Part shown: piece by piece, positions 12,335 to 24,594 of the stretch
Position numbering within the stretch: the first letter of the stretch is position 1
Layout: each line of letters opens with the position of its first letter
From: Acanthococcus lagerstroemiae
Taxonomy: Eukaryota; Arthropoda; Insecta; Hemiptera; Eriococcidae
Direction: 5' to 3'
DNA length: 64,000 nt
Assembly: GCA_031841125.1 (NCBI GenBank)
Contig: CM063114.1
Span: forward strand, 27,039,266 to 27,103,265
Program-made: the position numbers and the translations under genes
Notes under the pieces: model-generated
Told to the model about the DNA's origin: nothing
Databases searched by the model: none
What the model saw: only the letters and a program-made list of their open reading frames with translations

Positions 12335-12560
12335 CCTGAGGTTTTGGATAGGGAGGGGACGACGTAATAAGACATAATGAAGACATAATATACATGTATA
12401 AGATGTAAAAAAGACATGATAATGACATAAGAAGTCATAATAATGACATAAGAAGATGTAATCAGGCATATTTATCAGCTGAGGTTTTTCCGGATGGGTG
12501 AGGGCCAGGAGGAGGTTTTTTTTTTCATTATGTAAAGAGATATGACATAATAAGAGATAT
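12335..12560. repeat. GACATAATAA-type satellite, block 2
   Basis: Repeats of AGACATAATGA and GACATAAGAAG type occur with the spacer word CAGCTGAGGTTTTTCCGG near 12476. This is the same array as 11160-11470 and 16710-17120. Confidence 0.8.
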
Positions 12561-13159
12561 CATAATTTAGTAATGATGAAATAAATATATAGGTTTAAAT
12601 TTAAAAAGATGAATAAGAAGGTAAAAACAAAATGGAATTTGGAGTTATTGAAAAGGGTAAAGAAAAGAGAAGAATATCAAGAAGAAGTACCTAATGAAAG
12701 AACTTCGTAAATCAAAGGAAGGAAATGATATTGAAGGGGAGTAGATAGCATCGAAAAAAAGCAATAAATCCGGCAGGAAGGAAGAAAATAGGTACTCAAA
12801 TAATAGAAAGGAGAAAACCAGGGATGAAAAGTGAAATATTAGAGTTAATGGAAGGAAGAAGTATAAACAAGCCAATTATAGAGAGAGTAGGAGAAAATAC
12901 AAGGCTTTAAGAAATCCGGTAGGTACAGAGAGAGTGTAAGAAGGCAAAAGCAAAATGGATTTATCAGGATTGTGAGGAAACTGAGGAGCAAATGAAAGCA
13001 GGAAAACTCGACCAGGCATATAATAAAGTAAAACAATATTTTGGAACCAAAAGGAAGAGAACAAATAATCTAACGGATGAAATAGGCAAATGGTTAGATT
13101 AAAAAAAAAAAAAAGAGGTAAAGGATGCTGAGATATGTTGAAAAACAGTATAAGAACTG

Positions 13160-13740
13160 TAAGTAGGAAGTATAAAATATTTAAGTTATTTATTAATAAA
13201 TAAAAAAAAGTTAGTTATTCAATATATTAGCGTTACTGATAAAGTTAATATTAAATTATTAGAAATTGAAAAGTAATAAGGAATTAAATTTATAAGATTT
13301 AATAAAAAAATTTAAAAAAAATTTAATTTAATAATATTTTATTTGAATTAAATAATTTATTTAGTGTTGTAAATATTAAATTTTGTTTTAAATGAAATAA
13401 AAATAAAAATAAAAATAAAAATAATTGATGTTAAATTTCAAAGAATAATTTGTATTAATCATCCATAGTTAATATTATTGCATGTAGATATAAGAATAGA
13501 GCAAATATGAGTAAACACTGGGAACCAGACGTCAAATGAGCCACTTTTCAAACATATAATACCGCCTTTTTCAAATTTGTAAAATTTTAATTCCCCCCCC
13601 CCCCGGGAAAAAATTTTATGCTGTATTGGACAAATTTTTTGAAAGAGAAAATCCATTAATATATACCAAGTATGTCAATGTCGGAGGGGGGGGGGGGTAA
13701 ATGAACAGGTGTGCCAGTGCACAATGTATACACCGCCTGG
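13160..13740. other. AT-rich block separating LINE pieces
   Basis: The LINE frame stops matching near 13160 and resumes near 13740. Between lie AT-rich sequence, a run of AAAAT units near 13400 and C and G homopolymers near 13590 and 13685. The origin is unknown; it may be one or more old insertions. No coding content was seen. Confidence 0.45.
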
Positions 13741-14593
13741 TTCCGTCAGCGTTGGTAAATGCAAAGGAAGAGAAGACAGCGTCGAGGATGAAGAACGAGG
13801 AGGTCTTATTTTGAGAGCAGAATTTGATAAAGCTCTGAAAGAAATGAAAACAGGTAAAGCAGAATGAGTTTATAAAATTGCTAGTGAGTTATTGAAGAAT
13901 GCAGGAGAAGTAGTTTTAAAAAATGTACATGAATTAATCCGCAGAATGTACGAGGAAGGAGAAATGCAAATAGATTTCCAGAAAAGCAGGTTAATAATGA
14001 TCCCTATACAAAAGTAGCAGCAAGTACTCGTAGATGTGAAGATTATCGTACTATAAATTCATACTTCTGCATGCATCAAAGATTCTCGTAAGGGTAATAA
14101 ATAAGAGAATACAAAATAAAATGGAAAAAGGATGGGAGAAGATCAGTTCAGATTCAGAAAAGATAGAGGAATTAGGGAAGCAATTTTATGTTTACCTAAG
14201 GCTTTTATTAAAAAAAACACTAAGAAAACGTTTGGTTACATATTATGTAGCATTTGTAGATTTATACATAGAAAAAGCTATTCATAATTTTGAATGGTCA
14301 ATAATGTTTCAAATATTTAAGGAGATACCTAGGAGTTAAGTATAAAGAAAGAAAAATAATACGGAATTTATATGCGGATCAAAAAGCTAAAATACAAATA
14401 GAGGATGAAGTGGGAGAAGTTACAATTCAAAAAGGAGTAAGACAAAAGGTGTTGCTGTTTATCATCAGTACTGTTTAACCTATTTATAGGAAAAGTAATA
14501 ATTAAAGAAATGAATGGAAGGAAATCAGGTTTCATAGTACAAGAATGATAACATGATATATTGCAATAGTGGAAAGAAGTAAAAAAGAATTAT

Positions 14594-14715
14594 CTTCGTT
14601 GGCGGAGCGTATATGGCGATGCACGCATGCCAAAGTGGCTCACCAGACACCGCACTCCAGGCCCCGGAAACTATACCCTTTTGAGTATCGCATTGGTGAC
14701 CAGAGCGAACTAAAA
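14594..14715 (-). mobile_element. R1/TRAS-like LINE 3'-end fragment
   Basis: The run GTATATGGCGATGCACGCAT and the following bases match the 3' untranslated end of the R1-like copy at 50634. The fragment sits inside the RTE-like LINE. Flanking GAAGTAAAAAAGAA and GAACTAAAAAGAAAA look like a decayed target duplication. Deleting the fragment restores the host LINE reading (WKEVKK.. to ..EKLKIKYRK-like). Confidence 0.8.
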
Positions 14716-14904
14716 AGAAAACGTTGAAAAAGTTGGATGAAAAACTGAAAATCAAATATAGAAAATGAAGATGAATGAGAATAAAACAAAAGTGACGGTA
14801 GTCAGTAGATTGGAGTAAAATCCAATAAATTAATATGGAAATATATAGGTATAAAGGAGGTAAAAGAATTTAAATACTTAGGTAGTCTGATAATGGAAGA
14901 TGGA

Positions 14905-16127
14905 CAGGGGCGAATTATAGGGGGGGTGAGGGATCGACCCCCCCCCCCATAATTAACCAGCCGGTCAATTTTGAAACTGTTCATTTGAAATTTTTCATTT
15001 TTTATGAAAATATTTTTATTTTTTTTTAATTAAAAACATTTTGATTTTTTTTTCCTAAATCTTGTCAGTGAATTTTTAGTTTAAAAAAATATTTATCGGC
15101 AAATTTTTCTTCTCCACCCTCCCAAACTGAAAGTCAAATTCAATTTCTGAATATGGAGTACTCTGGACTCCTGTCAGAGACAAGTCAGTCAAAAGCCGAA
15201 GGTTTCAAGCTGAGACTATGAAACGTTATTTGAAAAATTGAAACAAAGCTGAAATGTGGAAGACATTTTGAAAATGTGAAAGTCGGTAGCAAACGTTGAA
15301 TTTCGAATTTCAGCGACTCTATTCTGTTTTATTACTAGATTCTCTGTTTGACCTGGAGCCTGAAATTTGATAAATTTGAACATTTTAATAAAATCTACAA
15401 GTTGAAAGCAAAAGACCTATTTTTCAACGTCACCAACTGAATCCGACAGCAAATGTTCTATTGTTTAATTTACGGGCTTTGGTCCTGGTGAATATTGGAG
15501 GGAAATTTAGTCTGGAACAATAGTCAAAACTCCATGTGTTTTTCCCATATGAACGAAAGGGAGCTTGTGGCACGGATTCTCTGACTCCGATCGACCTAAA
15601 ACTCTGTACTTTTTTTTTCTCTTTCTTCCTTTCTTTCTTTCTTTGATTTCATTGGAACCAATTTAGGAGACGAATCAGAGGAGATTCAGACAAAAAGATC
15701 ACCAAGAGTAAATAACGACCATCTCAATGTGTAAAGGAAGTTGTGTGTTTCTCTCAAGTATTCCTAAGATCCTTCCAGCTTACCCTCTCAGACTAGAGTA
15801 TGCTCATGTGCGCAAATGTGAGTGCTTGGGGGATAAGGTCCCAATCTGCATTTGCAGGGACGAAACTACAGGGGGAGGGATGAAATACCCTCAATAATCT
15901 GGTAGTTGGCAAATTTTGAAGCTGCTAATTTGAAATTTTCATTTTCTAAGAACTTTTGTTTGTTTGTTTCGTTTTTATTCAATTAAAAAATATTTTTATT
16001 GAAAAATTTTCAAATTAAAAAAAAATTTTGTCGGCGAACTTTTAGTTTTTAATAAATATTTGTCGGCAAATTTTCCTTCTCCACCCCCTTCCCTCCTTCC
16101 CAAACTGAAAGTCAAGTTTCGTCTCTG
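14905..16127. mobile_element. Twin-MITE composite element
   Basis: Two diverged direct copies of one MITE (14905-15149 and 15855-16127) flank about 705 bases of other sequence. Each copy begins CAGGGRCGAA and ends with an inverse such as TTTCGTCTCTG. Both end in the phrase CCCAAACTGAAAGTCAA. The outer flanks AAGATGGA (14897-14904) and AAAATGGA (16128-16135) match at 7 of 8 bases, and the host LINE frame resumes immediately after. The inner flank of copy 1 (AATATGGA) is also similar, so a two-step origin is possible. Confidence 0.7.
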
Positions 16128-16709
16128 AAAATGGAAGAAGTAAAAAGAAATAAAGAGTAAAATCGAACAAGCGAAGAGAGCTTTTTTTCGAAAAAGGTGA
16201 CATATTTAAGGCGAATATACATTTAAAAGTAAGACTGAGATTTCTTCAAACGTATATCTGGAGTATAGCATTGTATGGATGTGAGAGCTGGACAACAGGA
16301 ACACAAGAAAGAAAAAGGGTAGAAGCTTTTGAAATATGGTGCTGTCGGAGAATGTTGAAAATCGAATGGACAGAAAAGATGAGGAATGAGAAAGTATTGA
16401 GGCGAATAGGAAGAAAAAGAGAAATTTGTAATATAATCGTAAAGAGAAAAGTTGAAATGATAGGTCATAATATAAGGAACCCAGGGATACTATTATTTTA
16501 TTGCTAGAGGGAATGGCTGAGGGAGAGAACTGCGAAGGGAGGCAAAGAATGAGCTAGATGAAGAGTAGATAATGAAGGATACAAAGCGTAAATCCTTCTC
16601 AGAAATGAAGATATTAGCACAGGAGAGGAAAGAGTGGAGAGACGCAACCAATACTAATCGAGAGACTAAGGTACATATTTGTAACAATAATAGAAGTCAA
16701 GTGGATGGG

Positions 16710-17120
16710 AAGGAAATGACATAATAAAGCCATAACAAGACACATGGTAGACGACGTAACAAAGACATAATTAGATATAATAAAACATAATAAAGATGTA
16801 ATTAGACATAATACAGTTGATTATGTTGTTGAGTCGTATTGGCTATAGTTTTAGGGAAAATATCAAGTTTTGGCTAGTGTTTTTATTTATTTTTTTTTTT
16901 TATTTATTTTTTTTTCCAGAGGCTGTTGCTAATACATGATAAGTAGAGGCCTATTCAAGTAGAACTACAAGTCTTATAGTGGGACATAATAAAGATATAA
17001 GGCATAAATATGACATAGTAATAATACATAATGAAGACATCAGAGACATAATCTGATACTCACTTAAGATTATGTCGGTATGTCTCATCAGCAGGAGTTT
17101 TTTCCCCTTCAGGTGGCGGA
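16710..17120. repeat. GACATAATAA-type satellite, block 3
   Basis: Words AGACATAATAA and AAAGACATAAT recur, with the spacer CATCAGCAGGAGTTTTTTCC near 17090, like that at 12476 and 11300. This block shows that the LINE inserted into a pre-existing array. Confidence 0.75.
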
Positions 17121-19859
17121 GGGGAGATTTTTTAAATAATAAACAGAGAGATAAAATCATCGACATTTAATATGTTCAATTACTTTATTCTCATTTTTAA
17201 AGCGTATTACTCATATTTTGCAGCATTTTCATTTTACTTGAGGAAAATTGTGAATATTAAAGACATTTGCTTTAAAAATTACGTTTGAAATGGGCAAGCA
17301 CAAGTATTAAAACGTAAAAGCAATGGAAGACTCGGTAGTGGCCCGGGCTTCAGACTAATTTATTCCGAGTTCTTCCTTATGTCAATGCCGGATTCAGAGG
17401 CTTCGCCGTCTTAGGCTAAGAATTTCTTGCCGCCCCTAGTATGTACCCCCCCCCTCCAAAAAAAACAAAAAAAATTTGAAAAACATTTACCGTTGCATTA
17501 TTATTAACATTTTCGAAAAATCTGCTACCCTGGAGTAATTGCGGCTCGAAGCCACGGGTTCGTTGGCAGCTAAGGAAATGCGGGCGCTGCTTTATGTAAA
17601 TTTGCTGCCGAAAGGCGGTTCAAATTAATTTAAAATTATCAGAGGAAACGATAGAATAATTTTAAATATCGTTATAGGTGTAACAAGATTCGGTTAAATG
17701 AACAGAATCCATATTCTACACAAACTGTTCGAAAAAAGGTGAAGCTCCTTGATTGACACAATTACCCTAGTACATGGTTCCTGAAAAAGAGAGTCGATTA
17801 CAACCTTACTCAACGAGGGCACTCGATAACGGATCTTACTATTTCGCTCCCACGTGAAGTTCGAAAAAGATAATCGTTGCATACTTTGCAAAGTTGTCGG
17901 GGATGACGGAGCTGTGTATTCGCGACGAAGGGTCCTAATAAGGGCTGCAGAAAAACGATCGATACAGCAGCACCCCCACTACGTTCCGAAATCCCAGTCA
18001 TCATCCACCGACCGCTGTTTCCAGGCGAGATATTACGATTCCTTCACAGAACCGATTCTAATGACTCAGCTTAGTGAACATAAATACGATATACTTTTTG
18101 AAGCTGGCTTCTTTTGTTCGCAAATGAAAGGGAAAAGGGTGTGCATGAATCTTAATGAAAGCTTGTTGCAAGAACAGTTATTAATTTTTTCTTCCCTGTA
18201 ATGGCTGCGTTATCCAGCAACTCAAGGAGTAGTACTGAGGCAGGTGTCAAGTCGAAAGAGGTGGTAATTTTGGCGGGCCTTTTATTAAGCAGTGCGATTT
18301 AATGTGTTCTCGGTAGAACTTAAGGTAACGAAATTTTGGAGTTGGATTACAAACACCGTTTACTAGGCAATGCCCGTAGAATGATATAAGTATGCATACT
18401 GCACGATCAGAAGTGAAACAATGAACCAAGATCAAATCTGATATCATATGTTTTCAACGTCAGACAAAAAAAAAAAAGAATTTTTAATTTTTTGTAAAAG
18501 GTGCACATGTTTAAATCTTATATCGAGGAGTTCGGTAGCAAAGGATAAGGGACATTAATCTTAAAATATTTGGTTTGAGGACAGACTAACTTTTCACTCG
18601 AGAAATTGATTTCGATCGTATCTGCCAATTTCAACTTTGAAACTGATCAAACAGCCTGATTACGAAAAGCTGTGTTATTTAATTCTGTTATTCTCGAAAG
18701 GGTAAATATGTTCCGAGGACATGAGAACATTTTTTTTTTTGCCAAATAATACCCCGAAATTTTTAAGCCAACACTTTATTTCCTTACCAAATTTAATTAT
18801 TGAGAATGGGATTACGAAAAATGAAAAATGAATTGCAGGTTGCAGCTAGAATTAATCACGCACAGTGACAATGAACACAAGCGGTATCTTCCACCCTGTA
18901 CTAGCCAGGGTGGATTTTCCTTTATCTTACGGTATTTAAAAAGTAGCCTTTCACCCCGACTGAATCAGTCGCGAACGCTACCTATCTGTGGAAGAAAGAG
19001 TGCGGTCCACTGATACCGGGAGATGTAACTGGAACTTTTTTATGGCTCTGCGACTTCAACACAAATAAGGTGTGCGTTGTAAACTTTCAACTTTAGACGA
19101 GCTTTTTAATTTTTTCGGTGATTTTTCTTCAGTAATATTCGTAGACTTTCGAGTTTGTTGATAATTTTCCCGGATTCACAGTTTAGAGCAATGTTTCAGT
19201 ACTATTTCATTCCACGGCCGAAATGAAGATGAGATGAAGAGAGAAGCTGCGCGACAGGACCAAAGCTCAGTAGCTAACTCCGCGGTAATTGAATGTATTT
19301 TGTAAACATAGATTATAATTGTAATGCACTAATAGCCAAACATCAGGTTTGGGGAATAATTCTCAACAAGTTCGTCTAATTAACCAGAAATTTGATGAAA
19401 AAAAATTTATCTAGCGAACATTTCTAATTTGTGGGCACTTCTGAGCACAGTGACGGATAGTTGAGACATTTTAATTTAATGAAGCATTATTTTTCAAAAT
19501 CGTACAACCTAAAAAAATTATGCATAAAAATGCTACGTACTTATTGAAGAGGGTTTCCACAGGGGTGGATTCCTACAGGGTTGTCCTCGCCTCCCCTAAT
19601 TTGAAGAACATGTTACAGAATACAGAGGGAAATTCTGCTTGAGAGGGTCTAGTAGAATTGAGCAAAATTTAAGCTATTACTGGCAAAGAGCCTCAAGTTG
19701 AACTATCGACATAGGTGGTTCAGTTACAATATTATCCTTGCATGGCTGCACCTGAGGGTAAACAGAAGCATTGCTCCCCCGAACCCGAACTTATCAAAGA
19801 TTTTTTCCGTCGGATTTTGAATGTGCGCAATAATGCTAAAAAAATCGAAATACAGTTTA
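17121..19859. other. No supported gene
   Basis: Moderately AT-rich. An open frame at 17854-18201 (+) lacks recognisable domains or splice support. A short C-rich segment with GCCGGATTCAGAGGC near 17391 resembles the end of a DNA element, but no partner end was found. A small hairpin, CACCCTG..CAGGGTG, lies near 18891. Confidence 0.4.
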
Positions 19860-20000
19860 TCTAGGCCCGGTATCAGAATTCTTCTATGGGGTGGATATTA
19901 GGGTGTTGACCCTTAAAAGTGATAAAAACACTCCTTTGAGAGCCAAAAGAGGAAAATTTGTACAAAAATCATTATTTTACGGGTTATTCCTAAAATCCCC
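19860..20000 (+). repeat. Dispersed repeat, copy 1
   Basis: The phrase GGTATCAGAATTCTTCTAT, followed by GGTGTTGACCCTTAAAA and TGATAAAAACACTC, is matched by 40866-41010 (GGTACCAGAACTCTTGTAT, GGTGTTGGTTCTTAAAA, TGATACAAACAACTC). No terminal inverted repeats were found. Confidence 0.6.
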
Positions 20001-20744
20001 CCCCCCCCCGAAAATATCTATGAGGTTATCGACTTCGAAAAAAGTAACTTTTGGATTATCTGGTTAGGAGCCTGGGTCTTTGTTATACTTACTGACTTTA
20101 AAATAATGCCCATACAAATGCCTCGAATGTTATTAGGCTGGAAATTTAGTGATGTAAACATGTAGGTGCGTACATAATTGCACTTCCCTCTCTCCCTCCC
20201 CCGGCCCCCCAAAAATAATCAAAAAGTTTCAAAAACTATTCAGCATTTAGCAAACTGATGAAAAATAGTCTTAAAAGGTGTTGGAGATGAGATTTATGAG
20301 TTTTCAAGCCAGTTATGGGGGTGGGGGATAAGGGAAACAGTAGCTACCCTAACAAATCTAAGCCCTCCCTTCCGACGATTTTTGAATCTTTTTTTTTTTT
20401 GCACGGCAAAAGAAAATGTTGAAAACTCTAAAGAAACATTGAGGGGAGGGAAATAAAAAATTAGAAAGAATAGATATAGTAGGTACCTCATTTTGTATTG
20501 TACTATTGATCTTGATTCCGAGTTTCGACAGACAAAGTATAATAGAGTTAGAGGGTAATTTTTACAGACACACATATAGATACACTTGAGTCAGTGGCAC
20601 ATTTTTTAGAAAAGATTGGATTTCAGAGTACAAAGGCTTCAAAGAAAATTTAAATATCTAAGAACTTCGAAAAAAAGTTCCTTTAAAACGAATTTCACCA
20701 CCCCTATCTCCCGCCGTCTCACTAGGTTCACTATTCTTTAACAC
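20001..20744. other. No gene seen
   Basis: Mixed sequence with C-rich runs near 19990 and 20200. No supported gene or element. Confidence 0.35.
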
Positions 20745-21672
20745 AAGGAGCGTTCAAAAAGTAAGGTAACAAAAGGATTATTACAAAATAACTATGAATT
20801 GTAAAAATTTTATTTTACAAAATTTGAAAAGATATAACCTTAAACTACTTCTCAATATAGTTACCTTCCTGGCTGAGACATTTATCCCATCGGATTACTA
20901 ACTTATAGATGCTTTCCCTGTAGAATTCGCCGTCCAATAAACCAAACCAATTTATAAAACTTCCTTTGCAGCTGGTCATCGTTTTTAAAATGAGTTCCAC
21001 TCAAGTATAATAAACGAAAATCGGAGATTTCCAAGTTGGGAAAGTGGGCTGGACTTGAGGAAGCAGTAGTGACATGAGAGATACACGGTCGTGCGTTGTC
21101 TTGCCAAAAGTAAGCACCTCAAGTTAACAATCCAGGTCTGCGGTCTTTAATTCCTTTACATAAGTGGTTCAACTGGTCGCAGTGTACATCTGAGTTCAAC
21201 ACTGTACCATACGGGAGAACAGTGGCGTTGCCAAGGGGGGCGAAGGGGGCGCATCCCCCCCAGGCACCTGAAATCTAATGTAAAATATGCAAAAATGAGC
21301 GATTTTTCTTCTTTAAAACACGTTTTTTTGAACAATTTTTGCTCGAGCAGTAATTTTACCTTCATCTTTCATAAAATAGTTCTCCAATATCGGCAATTTT
21401 TAAAAGAAAATCTTAGTTCGCTCCCCACTTTGGGAAAATCCTGGCTACGCTACTGCGGGAGAAAATCAACCAAAACCAAAAGAATGCCGCGAGCATCCTA
21501 GAGTGTGCATGCCAGTATATTTTGTTTGCAGCATAGGAAATGGTCCACACGAATACTAAAATGGAGGGGAAGTATGTTGTCTTAACGTAAAAAGAATGTA
21601 GAATCGTGTTATATTGCCAGCGGAACGATTCCTCCACTCAAGCCTTGTTACCTTACATTCTGAACGACCCAC
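20745..21672 (-). pseudogene. mariner transposon remnant with internal deletion, interrupted by a MITE
   Basis: The terminal sequence GCGTTCAAAAAGTAAGGTAAC lies at the left and a matching 5' end (GTTACCTTAC..TGAACGACCC) near 21648-21670. Minus-strand translation gives mariner transposase pieces in order: LNSDVHCDQL, a DNARP motif with the second catalytic Asp, LEISDFRLLYLSGTHFKNDD, FYKLVWFIGRRI, and the C-terminal IRWDKCLSQEGNYIEK. Frame changes, stops and loss of the N-terminal half make it inactive. In full-length relatives DNARP is followed by H; here it is C. A 236-base MITE splits it at 21220-21455. Confidence 0.85.
21220..21455. mobile_element. hAT-like MITE inside the mariner remnant
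   Basis: The ends are CAGTGGCGTTGCCAAGG and CCTGGCTACGCTACTG (inverse CAGTAGCGTAGCCAGG). The flanking 8-base duplication CGGGAGAA is perfect (21212-21219 and 21456-21463). C- and G-runs lie close to the left end. Nothing is encoded. It must be younger than the mariner copy it splits. Confidence 0.95.
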
Positions 21673-21880
21673 CTAAATCGGTTTGATTCGTTGGACGGCG
21701 AATTATACAGGGAAGACATCTATAAGTTAGTAAACTGATGGGATAAATGCCTTAATCGAGAAGGTAACTATGTTGAGAAGTAGTTAAAGGTTGTATCTTT
21801 TCAAATATTGTAAAATAAAATGTTTATAATTTATACTTACTTTGTAATAGCTCTTGTTAACTTACTTTTTGAACGCCCTA
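21673..21880 (+). pseudogene. Second mariner 3' end, tail-to-tail with the first
   Basis: From GGTTTGATTCGTTGGACGGC to TTACTTTTTGAACGCCC this is the inverse of 20750-20960. It encodes the same C-terminus (WDKCLNREGNYVEK then stop) on the + strand. With the preceding copy it forms an inverted pair with both 3' ends outermost. Confidence 0.85.
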
Positions 21881-24594
21881 TCCACTAGGTGTGCATTTTC
21901 GAGCAGCCTGTAGTTTTTTTTTATTACCAACCTTGAGATAATTTCGTTAAACTTTAGCGTGCTTGAGAGGGTTTTTTAACCCTCAAAAAATAGATCTGGG
22001 AGTGAAAACACCCTTTAAAAAATTAAAATAGCTGATACAGCCTAATTTTTCCGACTTATAGTCGAAATTCTCCTCCCCCCTCGCGCCTCTTTTGTATGCA
22101 ATGATTACATTGAAAATGGATAGTAAGAAGTTCATAAATTAAAAGAAGAATAAGAGGACTAGGAGCATACGATGTATTGTAAGGGGGTTTTGTAACGAAA
22201 AATAAACAGGTACCTATGCAAAAACTGTAAAAAGCATATGAATGAAGATAACTGATTCCAAGTAAATACAAAAGCAGATATCCTTGTATATTATTACAAA
22301 TAAAAGACTTTATCTGAATCCAAATTAAGTTTCTTTTTCAGTAAGCCAAAATCGCAAGGTAGAAAAAAAAATCAGAGAAAAAATTAAGATGAAAGTCAAC
22401 AAACAATAAGCAGGTTATTAGATGAGAATTAAGAAGATCAGCACCGAGGGGGGGAGGAATACATTTAACCCCTCCAACAGAAATATTAGGGGAGCGGAAC
22501 GCTTCCCCAAAAATGTTTCATGAAATCAATTTCGAAGTGAGTTTCAAGGAAAAAATTACAGGAAATTCAACAGATTTGTTCGCTCAATCTGCTCGCGATA
22601 TCAACAGTGACACAAGCTTTTGCCTTTAGCCCTCCTCCCCCTAATAATTTTTTATTATTCAGGCGTCAATGCAGAAGAATAAGAAAAGTGAAAAGAATGG
22701 GGTTTGGGAGAAATCCCTATTTTTACATTTTTTAGAACTTTTGCGCAATAAAATCCCTATTCTTTTCACTTCTTATCTTTTTTTATTCTTATAATTTATG
22801 AATATTTTTTGATTGTTTGTTGACTTTGAATAATATTTTAATTTCACATTTAATATTTCTTCAGGGTTTTTGCGAAGAAATTTCTTATCTGACTTGAAGA
22901 AAAAGGACTCGCAGTAGTTTTTTTCGAATAGAGTCGTGCAAGCGTGGATTGTGAGCAGTTAGTTAGTATCAATTATCTTCTTCTTTTTTTTTTTTTCTTT
23001 TTTTTCATACTCAAGTAAACCTAATTTTTATTCGTCGTAAGAAACATTTTTACAACATATATCTTATGCTGCTAGTATTCTTATTTTTTAAATTTAAGAA
23101 CTCCATTGTTTATTGATTTCTGACATAACCAGCGTCTTCATTTTATCTTCAGTGGTTCTTGATGAAAAAGGACTTCATTTTTAAATGTAGTATATTTTAT
23201 TTGCAACATATGCAATGATGTGGGCTCTGAGCCCGAGCATTGATATTAGTTGTTTTCATTCTGCTTTTTAGGGTTTTCGCATAGGTAGGCATTTGAATTT
23301 AGTTTATTCTTACTTATCCATTGCATAAGCCTTCTTATACATAGCACATATTGTACTTCTAATTATACCAACCCACATGCACTTATAAAATTCTCCCGAG
23401 TTCATTTTTGAGAAAAGAATGATTTGAAATTGTTCATCAATTTTAAAAACTGACAATTGCTATGTTTGCTAGATTATTCCAGATTGGTGACTTGCTACAG
23501 GTAACAATCCGGCCACTCACTTATTGTTACACTTCAGAGGAGTTTAGAGCCATGGTGCAAGCAATTACATAAATGTTTTCACATCTACCCTGTAGATCCG
23601 AATTTGTTTATATACGAATACGAATTCGGTTCTAGAGAGGTTCGTGTGAAATATATGTTTTCCGAAGAAGAGTTGATTCGTTTCTTCAGATGACGCAATT
23701 GAACGATGAAACGTATATACTCCACAATGTCCGCCTATAAATGATACAATTTATAAAATCGTAAATGTAATTACTCATACGTGTGTAAATTGAGAGAAAT
23801 ACCTATTTTTTAATTCATTATTTTCAAGTTTCCTCCTTATAATTCGGACGTTGCATAATGCAATCAAGTTACTCGAAAATTACGTCAAATTTCTTCTGCT
23901 TTTGTAACATGATATGTTATTTATCCACAACAGTTTGATCTTTAAAACCATGAAAGTACAATGCTGTTTAGAATAATTGTTATAGAAATAATCAAAATCA
24001 ATCAGAACACTACTCATACACCCTAACCTAAATAACATAATTTCAAGTAGATCCTTTCTCTACGAGTGTTTATCATCAGTTTTCACCTTTTCACATTGAT
24101 CTCTGATTTATAAATGGCACTGTGCAGAAATATAGCTGAAGGTAGCTTTCTTTTGAAAGTTTTTCGTTCCATTGTGTACTAAGATACCTATGTAATAATA
24201 TTGTAGAATATGAGCACTTCAAATTTGCATCTTTGTTACCATTTGCGTCTTTTTGTATCTTGCATGATAGATGAAAAACTTATTTTATAGGCAGACATAA
24301 ATAACATTGATTAAAACATACTTATAAAATGAGAAAATTATAGAGATAGAAATGAAAGCCAAGACCTGGAATGATGTTAACTGACAGTAAACAATTAGAT
24401 TGGTGCATAGGAAATTACAATAAGTTCTTAAAACACACATACTTATTATGTATGTAATTGAATTTAGAATTACCTAATATCTAATACGTAAATTGTTATT
24501 GATTATTGTTGATTATTATCATCCGATGTCTTATATGTAGAAAAAGAATATCATTCTATTAATATTATTCTGCAATAATTAGAAATCTAGAATA
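21881..24594. other. No supported gene
   Basis: AT-rich sequence with C- and G-rich spots near 22070, 22450 and 22630. The phrase CCTATTTTTACATTTTTT..CTATTCTTTTCACTTCTTA and its partial inverse around 22680-22770 suggest a small foldback. No gene was found. Confidence 0.4.

Larger units (their letters stand above)
12600..16709 (+). pseudogene. RTE-like LINE, reverse-transcriptase ORF, broken by nested insertions
   Basis: Pieces of one non-LTR endonuclease/reverse transcriptase read in order on the + strand. The linker between endonuclease and RT lies at 12600-13160 (KKAKAKWIYQDCEETEEQ). The RT fingers lie at 13740-14120 (LKEMKTGKA, ASELLKNAGEVVLKNVHELI, an EDYRT-like motif). The RT palm follows at 14120-14593 (GEDQFRFRK, VAFVDLYIEKAI, SSVLFNLFIGKVI). 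Next is MKMNENKTKVTVVS then KEFKYLGSLIMEDG at 14716-14904. The C-terminus (GRSKK, ALYGCESWT, EAFEIWCCRRMLKIEWTEK, EWRDATNTNRET) is at 16128-16709. Stops and frameshifts are frequent, so it is dead. It is interrupted by an AT-rich block (about 13160-13740), an R1-like fragment (14594-14715) and a MITE composite (14905-16127). RTE assignment rests on resemblance to known RTE-type proteins; the clade is not certain. Confidence 0.8.

Noticed and set aside
14905..16127. LTR retrotransposon interpretation of the direct repeats
   Set aside because: The repeats lack TG..CA ends and internal gag/pol. Each has its own CAGGG-type inverted ends, which fits a MITE pair better.
17854..18201. 115-codon plus-strand open frame
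   Set aside because: No recognisable domain, no supported splice partner, and the opposite strand is also open; kept only as an unresolved stretch.
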